Source: Acidobacteriota bacterium
GTDB lineage: Bacteria > Acidobacteriota > Blastocatellia > Chloracidobacteriales > JADJPF01
Reading direction: 5' to 3'
DNA length: 64,000 nt
Assembly: GCA_016213785.1 (NCBI GenBank)
Contig: JACQZQ010000035.1
Location: 1 to 64,000, forward strand
The translations under genes and the position numbers were made by a program. The notes beneath the pieces were generated by a model. The model was not told the DNA's origin and did not search any database. It worked only from the letters and a program-made list of their open reading frames with translations. Below, one piece after another: positions 9,360 to 16,993 of this stretch (position 1 is the first letter of the stretch; the number at the start of each line of letters is the position of its first letter).

Positions 9360-9362
9360 ATT

Positions 9363-9764
9363 ATGTATTGTCCTTCTTGTAGTTTAGAAAATAAAGATAG
9401 TGATTTTTGCGAAAACTGTAATACTAATTTGGTAATAGTTAGACAATTTGTACTTAGGTCAGATTCTAGGGCTAGGCGTAGTAAGTTAGTTAGTCGCTCT
9501 GGGCTTGTGTCTATAACAGTTTCAGAAGGCTTTGCTTGGACTCTATCAGCTTTAGCCATATTTGTATTAATAATTTCTTTAGCCTCTCTATTTCTTTCTA
9601 AAAATTCTGATGATAATACACAAACCTATATGGCTTTTGCTATTTTAATTGCACTTATAGCTTTTTGTGGCATTCCTTTACTTTTTGGCTTAGTTTTGCT
9701 TATAAAAGATATTACAGAAGTAAGACTAAAAAAATCTTCCTCAGATAGTCAAAATGACGGCTAA
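9363..9764 (+). CDS. Small zinc-ribbon membrane protein
   Basis: This 133-residue protein begins MYCPSC with a four-cysteine zinc ribbon (C3, C6, C16, C19; spacing CxxC-x9-CxxC). A basic linker (residues about 25-45) and two membrane helices (about 53-73 and 83-108) follow. The gene starts 3 bases after the DUF58 stop and is probably translated with it. Zinc-ribbon-plus-membrane proteins are common at operon ends and I cannot assign a role. The ribbon could mediate protein contacts with the MoxR/DUF58 module. Confidence 0.75.
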   Translation: MYCPSCSLENKDSDFCENCNTNLVIVRQFVLRSDSRARRSKLVSRSGLVSITVSEGFAWTLSALAIFVLIISLASLFLSKNSDDNTQTYMAFAILIALIAFCGIPLLFGLVLLIKDITEVRLKKSSSDSQNDG

Positions 9765-9885
9765 TTTAGTTAATAAGTTTGGCTATCTTTTTGATATTAT
9801 ATTGCTTTCATAATAAACTCTGCATAGATTTAATTTTCTTTAAGTTAACAAGCTTTTTTGAAATTTTATTTGGAGGACTTGGGTT

Positions 9886-12132
9886 GTGTCATTTGATAAA
9901 GATAAATTTGTAAAATCTGCTGAAAAATACTTACAACAAGGCAAAATCCCCGCAGCCATCAGCGAATACCACAAAATCTTAGACCTAGACCCTAATGATA
10001 TTAATACCATTAATACCTTAGGCGACCTTCATGCTCGTATAGGTCAAAATCAAGAGGCAATAGAATGTTACTTAAGAGTAGCAAATAACTACCGTAAAAA
10101 TAATGATACAGTTAAAGCTATTGCAATGTATAAAAAGACCCAAAAAATAGATGCTTCCAATATAGATGTTTGTCTAAACCTAGCCGAACTCTATTCTCAT
10201 CAACATCATAATGTTGAGGCTAAACAACAATATAATATTGTCTTAGATTCTTATAAACGCGATGGCAAAACAAAACTCGCTCTAAAAATAATGAAGGCTA
10301 TTTCTGACCTAGATCCAGATGATATTAATTTAAGAGTTGAAATAGCAAAATCTTATAGAGATGAAAGCTTAAATAAAGAAGCTAAAGAAATGTTTACTTC
10401 TTTAGGTAATGACTTACTTGATAAAGACCGGATAAATGAAGCTATATTTTCTTTCCAACAAGCTTTAACTCTTGATTATAGCTATAGACCCGCCTTCAAA
10501 GGTCTAATACAAGGCTATTCTAGTAATAATGAACTAGATAAAGCTTTTGCAATGCTAAATGATGTATTAAGTAAAAGCCCTCAAGATACAGAATATTTGG
10601 ATTTATTAGGAAATATTTATCTTAAAGCTAAAATGCCAGAACAAGCAGAAGCAACATTTAATTATCTTTACCAATCGGATAAAACCTACTACATAAAACT
10701 ATTAGATACTGCTAGAGTCTTTTTAGAAAAAGGGTTTACTGATCAAGTTGTCACTGCTGTAGATCGTTGTTTAGAGTATTTACTAGAAATTAGAGAGGAA
10801 AGCCTAGCTACAGCAATATTAACTGACATCTTAAAGATAAATTCCTCTCATATGCAAGCCCTTCGTCGTTTAGGCTATATCTATATGAGCACACAAAAAA
10901 CAGATAATTTAATTTCTACACTAAAATTATTTGTTCAAGCTGCTCTTAGCCAAGGAAATAAGGCTGAAGCCTTTATGGCACTTCAACAACTCTTAACCAT
11001 TGAGCCAAATCAAGAAGAGGCTAAAGCCCAACTAGTTGATCTAAAAGAGTCTGACCCAAGTATTGATAATGGTATTGCTAGAGATCCGCTACTACAAACT
11101 TTTAATCCTTTAACAACTTCTACTGATGCTGATATTACACCACCTAAGCAGGAAGCTAAAAAAGCTCCACAAGGAAGTACTAAAACCTCAGCATTACTTG
11201 CAGGAATGGCTAGTCAAAACCCTGAAATAGTAGAAAGCCAAATTAAATTATTAGAAGAAATGGTAGTCTCTTATCCTGATTATATTGAAGCTAGAGTAAA
11301 ACTAAAAAATAGCTATATGCAGCTTGGTATGAAGGAAAAAGCCGCAGAACAGTTTTTAATTTTAGGAAAAATGTACGAAACTCAAGGTAATAAAGAATTA
11401 GCTCGCGAGATGTTAACAGAAGGTTATAAGCTTAGTATATTAACAGGTGGTATTACTTCTGCTCCATCTTCTAACCCATTAAATAGGACAGGTGCATTTA
11501 ATAGAGCTACAGGTGCACAACCTATTGTATCAACACAAGCTCCACCTAATAATAAAGGGCTAGTTCAAAAAGCTATAAACTCAAATAGTGGAGCATTTCA
11601 AAAAGCCACAGGTAATCTAACAGGAGGTTTTCCTGGCTCTTTTAGTAGAAACGCTACAGATATTTCTAATAGATTATTAACTAACAAAGTTCTAAAAAAA
11701 GAATGGCGTAGAGCTTCGCGTTATAGCAGATTAATAGCACTAATGGTTATTAAAGTGGATGATTTTGCTTCTTATATAGAAACTTTTGGGCAGGAAATGG
11801 CAGAAAATTGCTTTAAGAAAATTGCTGACACACTTACAACAGAACTAAATAGACCAGGAGATGAGCTAATAGTTTATCCTGGAGAAGGTTTTGCAGTTAT
11901 ACTCCCAGAAACTCCTTCTGATGGTGCTACAATTGTAGCAGAACGCTTAAGAACTTCTATTGAGGCTTTATCAATTCCTCATGTTAATGTTAATCAATGG
12001 ATTACAGTTAATTTTGGTGTAGCAGGTACTTCACCTACTCGTAACTCTACACCTGATGAGCTTATAGAAACAGCTTGCGCAGCCCAAACCCAAGCTTCAA
12101 TTGGTGGAGGAAATAAAGTAGTTTCCTTATAA
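9886..12132 (+). CDS. TPR protein with degenerate GGDEF domain
   Basis: A GTG start at 9886 is supported by GGAGG nine bases upstream. The 748-residue product has roughly a dozen tetratricopeptide repeats (about 5-385), a Pro/Thr/Asn-rich linker with another TPR pair (about 430-510), a second low-complexity linker (about 515-590), and a C-terminal GGDEF-like domain (about 600-745). The catalytic signature reads PGEGF where an active diguanylate cyclase has GGDEF or GGEEF. The usual first metal Asp is Lys (KVDDF), and the substrate-binding Asn is Ile. The domain is therefore probably catalytically dead and may act as a scaffold or nucleotide sensor. No signal peptide is seen. It is monocistronic, with a hairpin 33 bases after the stop. 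Confidence 0.88.
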   Translation: MSFDKDKFVKSAEKYLQQGKIPAAISEYHKILDLDPNDINTINTLGDLHARIGQNQEAIECYLRVANNYRKNNDTVKAIAMYKKTQKIDASNIDVCLNLAELYSHQHHNVEAKQQYNIVLDSYKRDGKTKLALKIMKAISDLDPDDINLRVEIAKSYRDESLNKEAKEMFTSLGNDLLDKDRINEAIFSFQQALTLDYSYRPAFKGLIQGYSSNNELDKAFAMLNDVLSKSPQDTEYLDLLGNIYLKAKMPEQAEATFNYLYQSDKTYYIKLLDTARVFLEKGFTDQVVTAVDRCLEYLLEIREESLATAILTDILKINSSHMQALRRLGYIYMSTQKTDNLISTLKLFVQAALSQGNKAEAFMALQQLLTIEPNQEEAKAQLVDLKESDPSIDNGIARDPLLQTFNPLTTSTDADITPPKQEAKKAPQGSTKTSALLAGMASQNPEIVESQIKLLEEMVVSYPDYIEARVKLKNSYMQLGMKEKAAEQFLILGKMYETQGNKELAREMLTEGYKLSILTGGITSAPSSNPLNRTGAFNRATGAQPIVSTQAPPNNKGLVQKAINSNSGAFQKATGNLTGGFPGSFSRNATDISNRLLTNKVLKKEWRRASRYSRLIALMVIKVDDFASYIETFGQEMAENCFKKIADTLTTELNRPGDELIVYPGEGFAVILPETPSDGATIVAERLRTSIEALSIPHVNVNQWITVNFGVAGTSPTRNSTPDELIETACAAQTQASIGGGNKVVSL

Positions 12133-12164
12133 GTATTTTGGGATAAAAGAAGATTTAATTTTAG

Positions 12165-12190
12165 AAATAAGCGGTTATGGCCGCTTATTT
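12165..12190. terminator. Bidirectional hairpin terminator between convergent genes
   Basis: A perfect 10-bp stem (AAATAAGCGG / CCGCTTATTT) with a TTATGG loop lies between the TPR-GGDEF gene (plus) and the thioredoxin-like gene (minus). T-rich flanks on both sides allow termination in either direction. Confidence 0.75.
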
Positions 12191-12657
12191 TACGGCTTAT
12201 TAGCTGATAATACACGGTTTAGTGCAGAAAAAAGCATATCTAGCCCTCTTTCACCCGCAGCAAAACTTCTTAATTTACCCTCTTGATCAAATAAATAGTA
12301 GGCAGGAACAAAACCCTGATCGTTAAGAAAAGCATCTCTAAGCTTATGTAAATTATCTACAGCACAATGTTCAACAATACCAAATTTTTCAACAACTTCT
12401 TTTACAGCAGTTAAATCTTGATCTTCAGGGTAGCGAGGCATATGAACTGCAACTACTTTTAAGCCATCGTCTTTATATTTATCTCGCCATTCAGAAATTC
12501 TAGGTAGGTTAGTTTTACAAATTCCACAGCTAACAGCCCAAAAATGAATTAAAGTTGGATGCCCTTTTATATCAGTAGAAGCTTCTACTAAATTACCGTT
12601 AATCCATTCTGTCGCACCCTCTAATGATGGAAGCAAAGTTCCTATTCTCATTGGCAT
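12190..12657 (-). CDS. TlpA/ResA-like thioredoxin-fold protein, apparently cytoplasmic
   Basis: This 155-residue protein has one thioredoxin fold with the redox-active pair C44-G-I-C47 preceded by LIHFWAVSC, the TlpA/alkyl hydroperoxide reductase-TSA pattern. The cis-Pro segment FVPAYYLFDQEGKL is present near 115-130. There is no signal peptide or membrane anchor, which is unusual for TlpA/ResA proteins that work outside the membrane. A cytosolic thiol reductase role is therefore likely. It lies on the minus strand just downstream of the peroxiredoxin gene, separated by a palindromic hairpin, so it may be served by its own promoter or by read-through. It could supply electrons to that peroxiredoxin, which is inference from position. 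Confidence 0.85.
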   Translation of the reverse strand: MPMRIGTLLPSLEGATEWINGNLVEASTDIKGHPTLIHFWAVSCGICKTNLPRISEWRDKYKDDGLKVVAVHMPRYPEDQDLTAVKEVVEKFGIVEHCAVDNLHKLRDAFLNDQGFVPAYYLFDQEGKLRSFAAGERGLDMLFSALNRVLSANKP

Positions 12658-12692
12658 AAATGTGCCCTCAACCTATTAGATTTTTTAGTAGA

Positions 12693-12720
12693 ATAGCCCA
12701 GTGTTTAAACACTGGGCTAT
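12693..12720 (-). terminator. Perfect 28-bp palindrome, probable terminator of the peroxiredoxin gene
   Basis: An 11-bp stem (ATAGCCCAGTG / CACTGGGCTAT) encloses a self-complementary TTTAAA, giving one continuous 28-bp palindrome 38 bases after the peroxiredoxin stop. The downstream U-run on the minus strand is weak, so termination may be partial. Confidence 0.6.
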
Positions 12721-12757
12721 TTATTTTGACCTGATTATTTTACTTAAATCTTAAATA

Positions 12758-13303
12758 TTAGCCAACTTTTATAGTTTGTTGACCTGGTCGCCAATTGGCT
12801 TGACATAGACCGCCTGTTTGTAATGCTTGAATTACTCTTAGGGTTTCATCTGCTGAACGACCAATATTTAAGTCATGAATTACGCTATAACGAAGTATTC
12901 CTTCAGGGTCAATAATAAAAAGACCTCGTAGAGCAATACCTTTATCTTCTATTAAGACACCATAATTACGGGATACTTCTTTAGTAAGATCAGAGGCAAG
13001 CGGATATTTTAAGTCTGCTACACCACCTTCATTGCGAGGGGTTTTAAGCCATGCACGATGAGAATAAACTGAGTCTGTAGAAACCCCAATAATATCTGCT
13101 CCAATACCTTGAAAATCATCATAACAATCGCTAAAAGCTGTTAATTCTGTTGGGCAAACAAATGTGAAATCTAAAGGATAAAATAAAAGGACTGTCCAAC
13201 GACCTGAATGATCTTCAGATTTAACATTCTCATTGAGTTTTTCTATGTTTTTAGTTGATGGCATATCAAACTTTGGGGCTAAATGACCGACTTTTGCTGA
13301 CAT
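12758..13303 (-). CDS. ahpC: Typical 2-Cys peroxiredoxin (AhpC/Prx1 subfamily)
   Basis: This 181-residue enzyme reduces H2O2, organic peroxides and peroxynitrite. The peroxidatic Cys50 sits in FYPLDFTFVCPTE and the resolving Cys is C167 in GGLCQANWRPG, so it is a typical 2-Cys enzyme of the AhpC/Prx1 group. Its GGVADLKYPLASD region matches the family's oligomer interface. The start is preceded by GGAGG. A PerR-type operator overlaps its predicted -10 box, and the same operator occurs at the catalase promoter 5.7 kb away. No AhpF is encoded nearby, so its reductant may be the TlpA-like protein or a thioredoxin elsewhere. Confidence 0.93.
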   Translation of the reverse strand: MSAKVGHLAPKFDMPSTKNIEKLNENVKSEDHSGRWTVLLFYPLDFTFVCPTELTAFSDCYDDFQGIGADIIGVSTDSVYSHRAWLKTPRNEGGVADLKYPLASDLTKEVSRNYGVLIEDKGIALRGLFIIDPEGILRYSVIHDLNIGRSADETLRVIQALQTGGLCQANWRPGQQTIKVG

Positions 13304-13354
13304 AATACCTCCAAGTATTAATTTTAATTTTTAAAATTACTTCAAATTTGCGAA

Positions 13355-13385
13355 TTAGAATAATTCTGATTCTTAAAAGTGTCAA
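13355..13385 (-). promoter_or_regulatory. Peroxiredoxin promoter with PerR/Fur-type operator
   Basis: Reading the minus strand, TTGACA (complement of 13380-13385) is followed after 17 bases by TATTCT (complement of 13357-13362) as the -10. The operator TTAGAATAATTCTGA (13355-13369) is a 7-1-7 inverted repeat with one mismatch, matching the PerR/Fur box pattern and covering the -10. Binding there would block RNA polymerase. An almost identical box lies at the catalase promoter. Confidence 0.8.
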
Positions 13386-13474
13386 TGACCTGTTCCGGGA
13401 GCTAAAAAAACTTTAGTTAATTTTAATTTAATCTAGTTATAAGATAAGTGAACTATTTGATTAGTAAGAGGTTA

Positions 13475-13501
13475 GGAGAAGCTGGAGAAGTTGGAGAAGT
13501 T
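13475..13501 (+). repeat. 9-bp direct repeat, 3 copies
   Basis: GGAGAAGCT-GGAGAAGTT-GGAGAAGTT in the intergenic space between the beta-oxidation operon's end and the peroxiredoxin promoter. It has no coding context and no evident function. Confidence 0.85.
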
Positions 13502-13510
13502 AGTATGTTA

Positions 13511-13543
13511 AATAGTAATGGCAAAACGATTGCCATTACTATT
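13511..13543 (-). terminator. Terminator of the beta-oxidation operon
   Basis: A perfect 14-bp stem (AATAGTAATGGCAA / TTGCCATTACTATT) with loop AACGA lies 17 bases after the stop of the fadJ-like gene. A short T-run follows in the minus-strand direction. Confidence 0.75.
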
Positions 13544-13559
13544 ATAAAATTATTATTTA

Positions 13560-15680
13560 TTATTTATTTGGAAAGAAAGTTTTTCCTGACTCAGCCATAT
13601 CAACTAGGATTTGAGCAGGCTTAAAACGCTCACCAAACTTTTCTTCTAGCTTACGTAAGTTTTTGACTACTTTGTCTAAACCTGTTTTATCAGCAAAATA
13701 GAATGGCCCGCCTAGGTTTGGAGGAAATCCAATCCCCATAACTCCACCTATATCGCCATCATTTGGATTACGCAATATATTTTCTTGTAGACATAAGGCA
13801 CTTTCATTAACAAAAGCATAAAGATAACGGTCTGCAATTTCTGCTAAATCAGCAGGTTTACGATCATAAGCATGAGGAATAAAGCTATAGACTGTATGGT
13901 CAACACCGCCTTTTTTACCATCATTATAAATATAAAAACCCTTGCCATTTTTACGACCAAAACGACCATCAGCAACAACTTTAGAAACTAAGTCAGGGCC
14001 TTTCATACGGCTTCCAAAAACCTGTTCAACAACTTTGCCAGCCTTTTCTGCTACATCAATTCCTACTTCATCTGTGAGAACTACTGGCCCAACAGGGAAC
14101 CCAACTTTAGTTGCTGCTAAGTCAAGTTCTTCAATCTTATAACCTTCTGCAAGCCCACAATAAGCCTCCATAATATAACGGCCTATTACGCGTGAAGTAT
14201 AAAATCCAAACCCATCATTAACTACAATAGGAGTTTTTCCATATCGTTTAGTGATTTCTACAGCAGTAGCAATAGTTTCAGGAGAAGTTTTTTCTGTCAC
14301 AATAATTTCAACTAATGGCATTTTATGGACAGGTGAGAAAAAGTGCATTCCAATAAATTTTTCAGGACGTTTACTTGCTTGAGAAAGTAAAGTAATTGGA
14401 ATTGCTGAAGTATTAGAGGCAAAAATCGCATGTTCAGACATTTCTGCTTCAACTTCTTTAATTACTTTATGTTTTAGCGCAACATCTTCAAATACTGCTT
14501 CAATTACTATGTCAACATTCTTAAAACCTGAGTAATCAGTAGTTCCAGAAAGCTTATCTAGGCGTTTGAAAACATCTATATGGCCGCCTTTTCGTTTACC
14601 ATATTTTTCATTAATAATTTCAGAGGCATATGCAATACCTTTACCAACAGAAGCCGTGTCACGATCTTTCATCCTTACAGCATAGCCAGCATCAAGACTT
14701 ACACCTGCAACTCCAGCACCCATAAGGCCAGCGCCTAAAATACCAATTTTTTCAACCTTTATTGGCTTAACCCCAGCAGGTACAGAAGTATTTTTCTTAC
14801 ACTCATTACTTGTAAAAAATAAGTGGATTAAGCTATGTGCTACTGGGTTAACTACTAATTCACCAAATCCCCTTGCTTCGGCCTCAAAGCCAGCCTCTAA
14901 ACCTTTAGTTAAGCTCTCTTCAACTGTATGAAGGATTTTATAAGGTGCTGGATAGATACCTTTAGTTTGTTTATCTACCATATCTTTAGCACCTTTTAAG
15001 ATTGCTGTTAATGCCCCACCTTGTGGAATAGGCCAAGTTGGACGATTAACTTTTAAAGTCTTATTAGCTAGTTTTAATGCTCGGTCTTCAGCAGCTTTAC
15101 GTAAATATGATGGAGGGGTAACTTCATCAATTAACCCTACAAGTTTAGCACGAGGAGGATATACATTTTTACCTACGAGCATACATTCTAGAGCCATTTC
15201 TAAAGGAATTAAGCGAATTAAACGGTTAGTTCCTGTTGCTCCTGGTAAAAGTCCTAGCTTAACTTCTGGCAGTGCAAAAGTTGTTTTAGGGTGATCTGTA
15301 GCAATTCTATAATGGCAATTAAGAGCGATTTCTAGTCCTCCTCCTAAACAAGCGCCATTGATTGCAGCAACTACGGGTTTACGGTTGTCATAGAGACGAG
15401 AAAATAATTTATGAGCAGTACGGCTACCTTGATAACCATCTTCAGCAGTTTTTAAGTCAGCAAACATAGTAATATCTGCACCAGCTAGGAAATTATCTTC
15501 TTTGCCACTAATTAAAACTAATGCTCGGATATTATCGTCTGTTTCAAATTTAGTAATAATTTGTTCAAGTTCTTCTAGAGCTTGGCGTTTAAGTACATTA
15601 AGTTTTTCGCCTGGTAGGTCAATAATAATTGTGCCTACACCATCTTTATTTACTTCTAAAGTAAGAATGTTTTTTTCCAT
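13560..15680 (-). CDS. fadJ: Fatty-acid oxidation multifunctional protein: enoyl-CoA hydratase / 3-hydroxyacyl-CoA dehydrogenase
   Basis: This 706-residue enzyme carries out the hydration and NAD-dependent dehydrogenation steps of beta-oxidation. The N-terminal crotonase domain (about 1-200) shows the oxyanion-hole segment SGKEDNFLAGADI and the catalytic Glu region GGGLEIALNC...LPEVKLGLLPG. The dehydrogenase domain (about 310-490) has the Rossmann motif GILGAGLMGAG and the catalytic His in HFFSPVHKMPLVEI. C-terminal 3HCDH domains follow (KVGFPVGPVVLTDEVGID, FGRKNGKGFYIY). The length is nearer FadJ (about 714) than FadB. SD AAGGAG precedes the ATG. It is the third gene of the acyl-CoA dehydrogenase-thiolase-fadJ operon, with gaps of 14 and 12 bases. 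Confidence 0.95.
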   Translation of the reverse strand: MEKNILTLEVNKDGVGTIIIDLPGEKLNVLKRQALEELEQIITKFETDDNIRALVLISGKEDNFLAGADITMFADLKTAEDGYQGSRTAHKLFSRLYDNRKPVVAAINGACLGGGLEIALNCHYRIATDHPKTTFALPEVKLGLLPGATGTNRLIRLIPLEMALECMLVGKNVYPPRAKLVGLIDEVTPPSYLRKAAEDRALKLANKTLKVNRPTWPIPQGGALTAILKGAKDMVDKQTKGIYPAPYKILHTVEESLTKGLEAGFEAEARGFGELVVNPVAHSLIHLFFTSNECKKNTSVPAGVKPIKVEKIGILGAGLMGAGVAGVSLDAGYAVRMKDRDTASVGKGIAYASEIINEKYGKRKGGHIDVFKRLDKLSGTTDYSGFKNVDIVIEAVFEDVALKHKVIKEVEAEMSEHAIFASNTSAIPITLLSQASKRPEKFIGMHFFSPVHKMPLVEIIVTEKTSPETIATAVEITKRYGKTPIVVNDGFGFYTSRVIGRYIMEAYCGLAEGYKIEELDLAATKVGFPVGPVVLTDEVGIDVAEKAGKVVEQVFGSRMKGPDLVSKVVADGRFGRKNGKGFYIYNDGKKGGVDHTVYSFIPHAYDRKPADLAEIADRYLYAFVNESALCLQENILRNPNDGDIGGVMGIGFPPNLGGPFYFADKTGLDKVVKNLRKLEEKFGERFKPAQILVDMAESGKTFFPNK

Positions 15681-15692
15681 TTGCTCGTCTCC

Positions 15693-16979
15693 TTAATTGC
15701 CTCTTTCTAGAATAATGGTTGCGCCTAAAGCACCACCAGCGCAGATTGTAACCATTCCAAGCCCAACGTCTCTACGGTTCATTTCATTAGCGAGTGTAGT
15801 AAGTAGTCTTGCTCCAGTAGCGCCAAAGGGATGACCTAAGGAAATTGAACCACCATAGACATTAAATTTTTCCATATCCATTTCACCAATAGCTTCGCTA
15901 CGGTTTAAGCGCTCTTGAGCAAATTTATTGCAAGCAAAAGCCTTTAAGTTACAAAGAATTTGACCTGCAAAAGCCTCATGCATTTCAATTAAATCCATAT
16001 CTTTTAAGCTTAATTTGGTTTGAGCAAAGGCTTTAGCCGTAGCAAAAGCAGGGCCTAAAAGTAGCCCGCGATCAGGGTCAAGGCCAGCAAAAGCACAGTG
16101 TTTAATATAAGCTAGAGGTTTATAGCCTAAAGCTTTAGCTTTTTCCTCAGACATCAGTAAAACAGCTGAAGCACCATCAGTTAAAGGACTAGAATTAGCA
16201 GGAGAAACTGTCCCAAACTCTTTGTCAAAAGCAGGTTTAAGCGATGCAATTTTAGCGCGGTCTGGGTTTTTACGTACAATATCATCCTCAGTAACAGCTT
16301 TATAAGCTTTTGGTGCATAGACTGTAGCTATTTCTGCTGAAATATGGCCTGCATCAATACCACGACCTGCATAAAGGTGGCTACGAAAAGCATATTCATC
16401 TTGATCTTGTCGAGAGACTCCCCATTCACGATTTAAGAGTTCACAATGTTCACCCATTGTTAAGCCTGTATATGGCTCAGAGATTGAAATACCTGAAGGC
16501 ATAATATCTTGAAGTTTAACCTGCATTATTGTGTACATTTTTTCTTCTTGAGTCTTTTTACCATTGGCTTCCATCAGGATTCTACGAAAAGGTTCTGAAA
16601 CAGTCATAGGTACATCAGAAAGTGATTCTGCTCCGCCTGCTATTGCTACGTCAGAGTTTCCAAGGGCTATTGATGCAGCAGCCGAAGCAATAGCTCTAGC
16701 TCCAGTGGCACAAGCCATCTGGACTGTATGGCCTGGGGCTGAATGTGGAATGCCAATAGTTAAAGCTACTTCACGAGCAATATTTGCTACAGAGGGTTTG
16801 CTAATGGCTGTACCATAGACAATTTCATCTACTTCTTTAGGACTAATATCTGTGCGGTTAAGTAACTCCTTAACACAGGCTTTACCAAGGTCTAGTGCCG
16901 TCATATCATTAAATGATCCACTTGCTTTTACAAATGGAGTACGGCAACCAGCTATTACTGCTACTCGATTTAAGCTCAT
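15693..16979 (-). CDS. fadI: Acetyl-CoA C-acyltransferase (3-ketoacyl-CoA thiolase)
   Basis: This 428-residue thiolase cleaves 3-ketoacyl-CoA with CoA, releasing acetyl-CoA. The acyl-accepting nucleophile is C90 (VQMACATGARAI). The His of GHPFGATGAR and the second Cys of CAGGALGATIILE complete the active site. Length and sequence (EMHEAFAGQIL rather than the NEAFA of FadA) favour the FadI type, the usual partner of FadJ. TAAGGAG precedes the start. It sits between the acyl-CoA dehydrogenase and the hydratase/dehydrogenase, 12-14 bases from each, so one mRNA should encode the full cycle. Confidence 0.93.
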   Translation of the reverse strand: MSLNRVAVIAGCRTPFVKASGSFNDMTALDLGKACVKELLNRTDISPKEVDEIVYGTAISKPSVANIAREVALTIGIPHSAPGHTVQMACATGARAIASAAASIALGNSDVAIAGGAESLSDVPMTVSEPFRRILMEANGKKTQEEKMYTIMQVKLQDIMPSGISISEPYTGLTMGEHCELLNREWGVSRQDQDEYAFRSHLYAGRGIDAGHISAEIATVYAPKAYKAVTEDDIVRKNPDRAKIASLKPAFDKEFGTVSPANSSPLTDGASAVLLMSEEKAKALGYKPLAYIKHCAFAGLDPDRGLLLGPAFATAKAFAQTKLSLKDMDLIEMHEAFAGQILCNLKAFACNKFAQERLNRSEAIGEMDMEKFNVYGGSISLGHPFGATGARLLTTLANEMNRRDVGLGMVTICAGGALGATIILERGN

Positions 16980-16993
16980 AAAAAATAATCTCC

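Noticed and set aside
15502-15696. Plus-strand ORF over the fadJ start, and similar antisense ORFs across the fad operon and elsewhere
   Set aside because: All lie opposite strongly conserved coding sequence.
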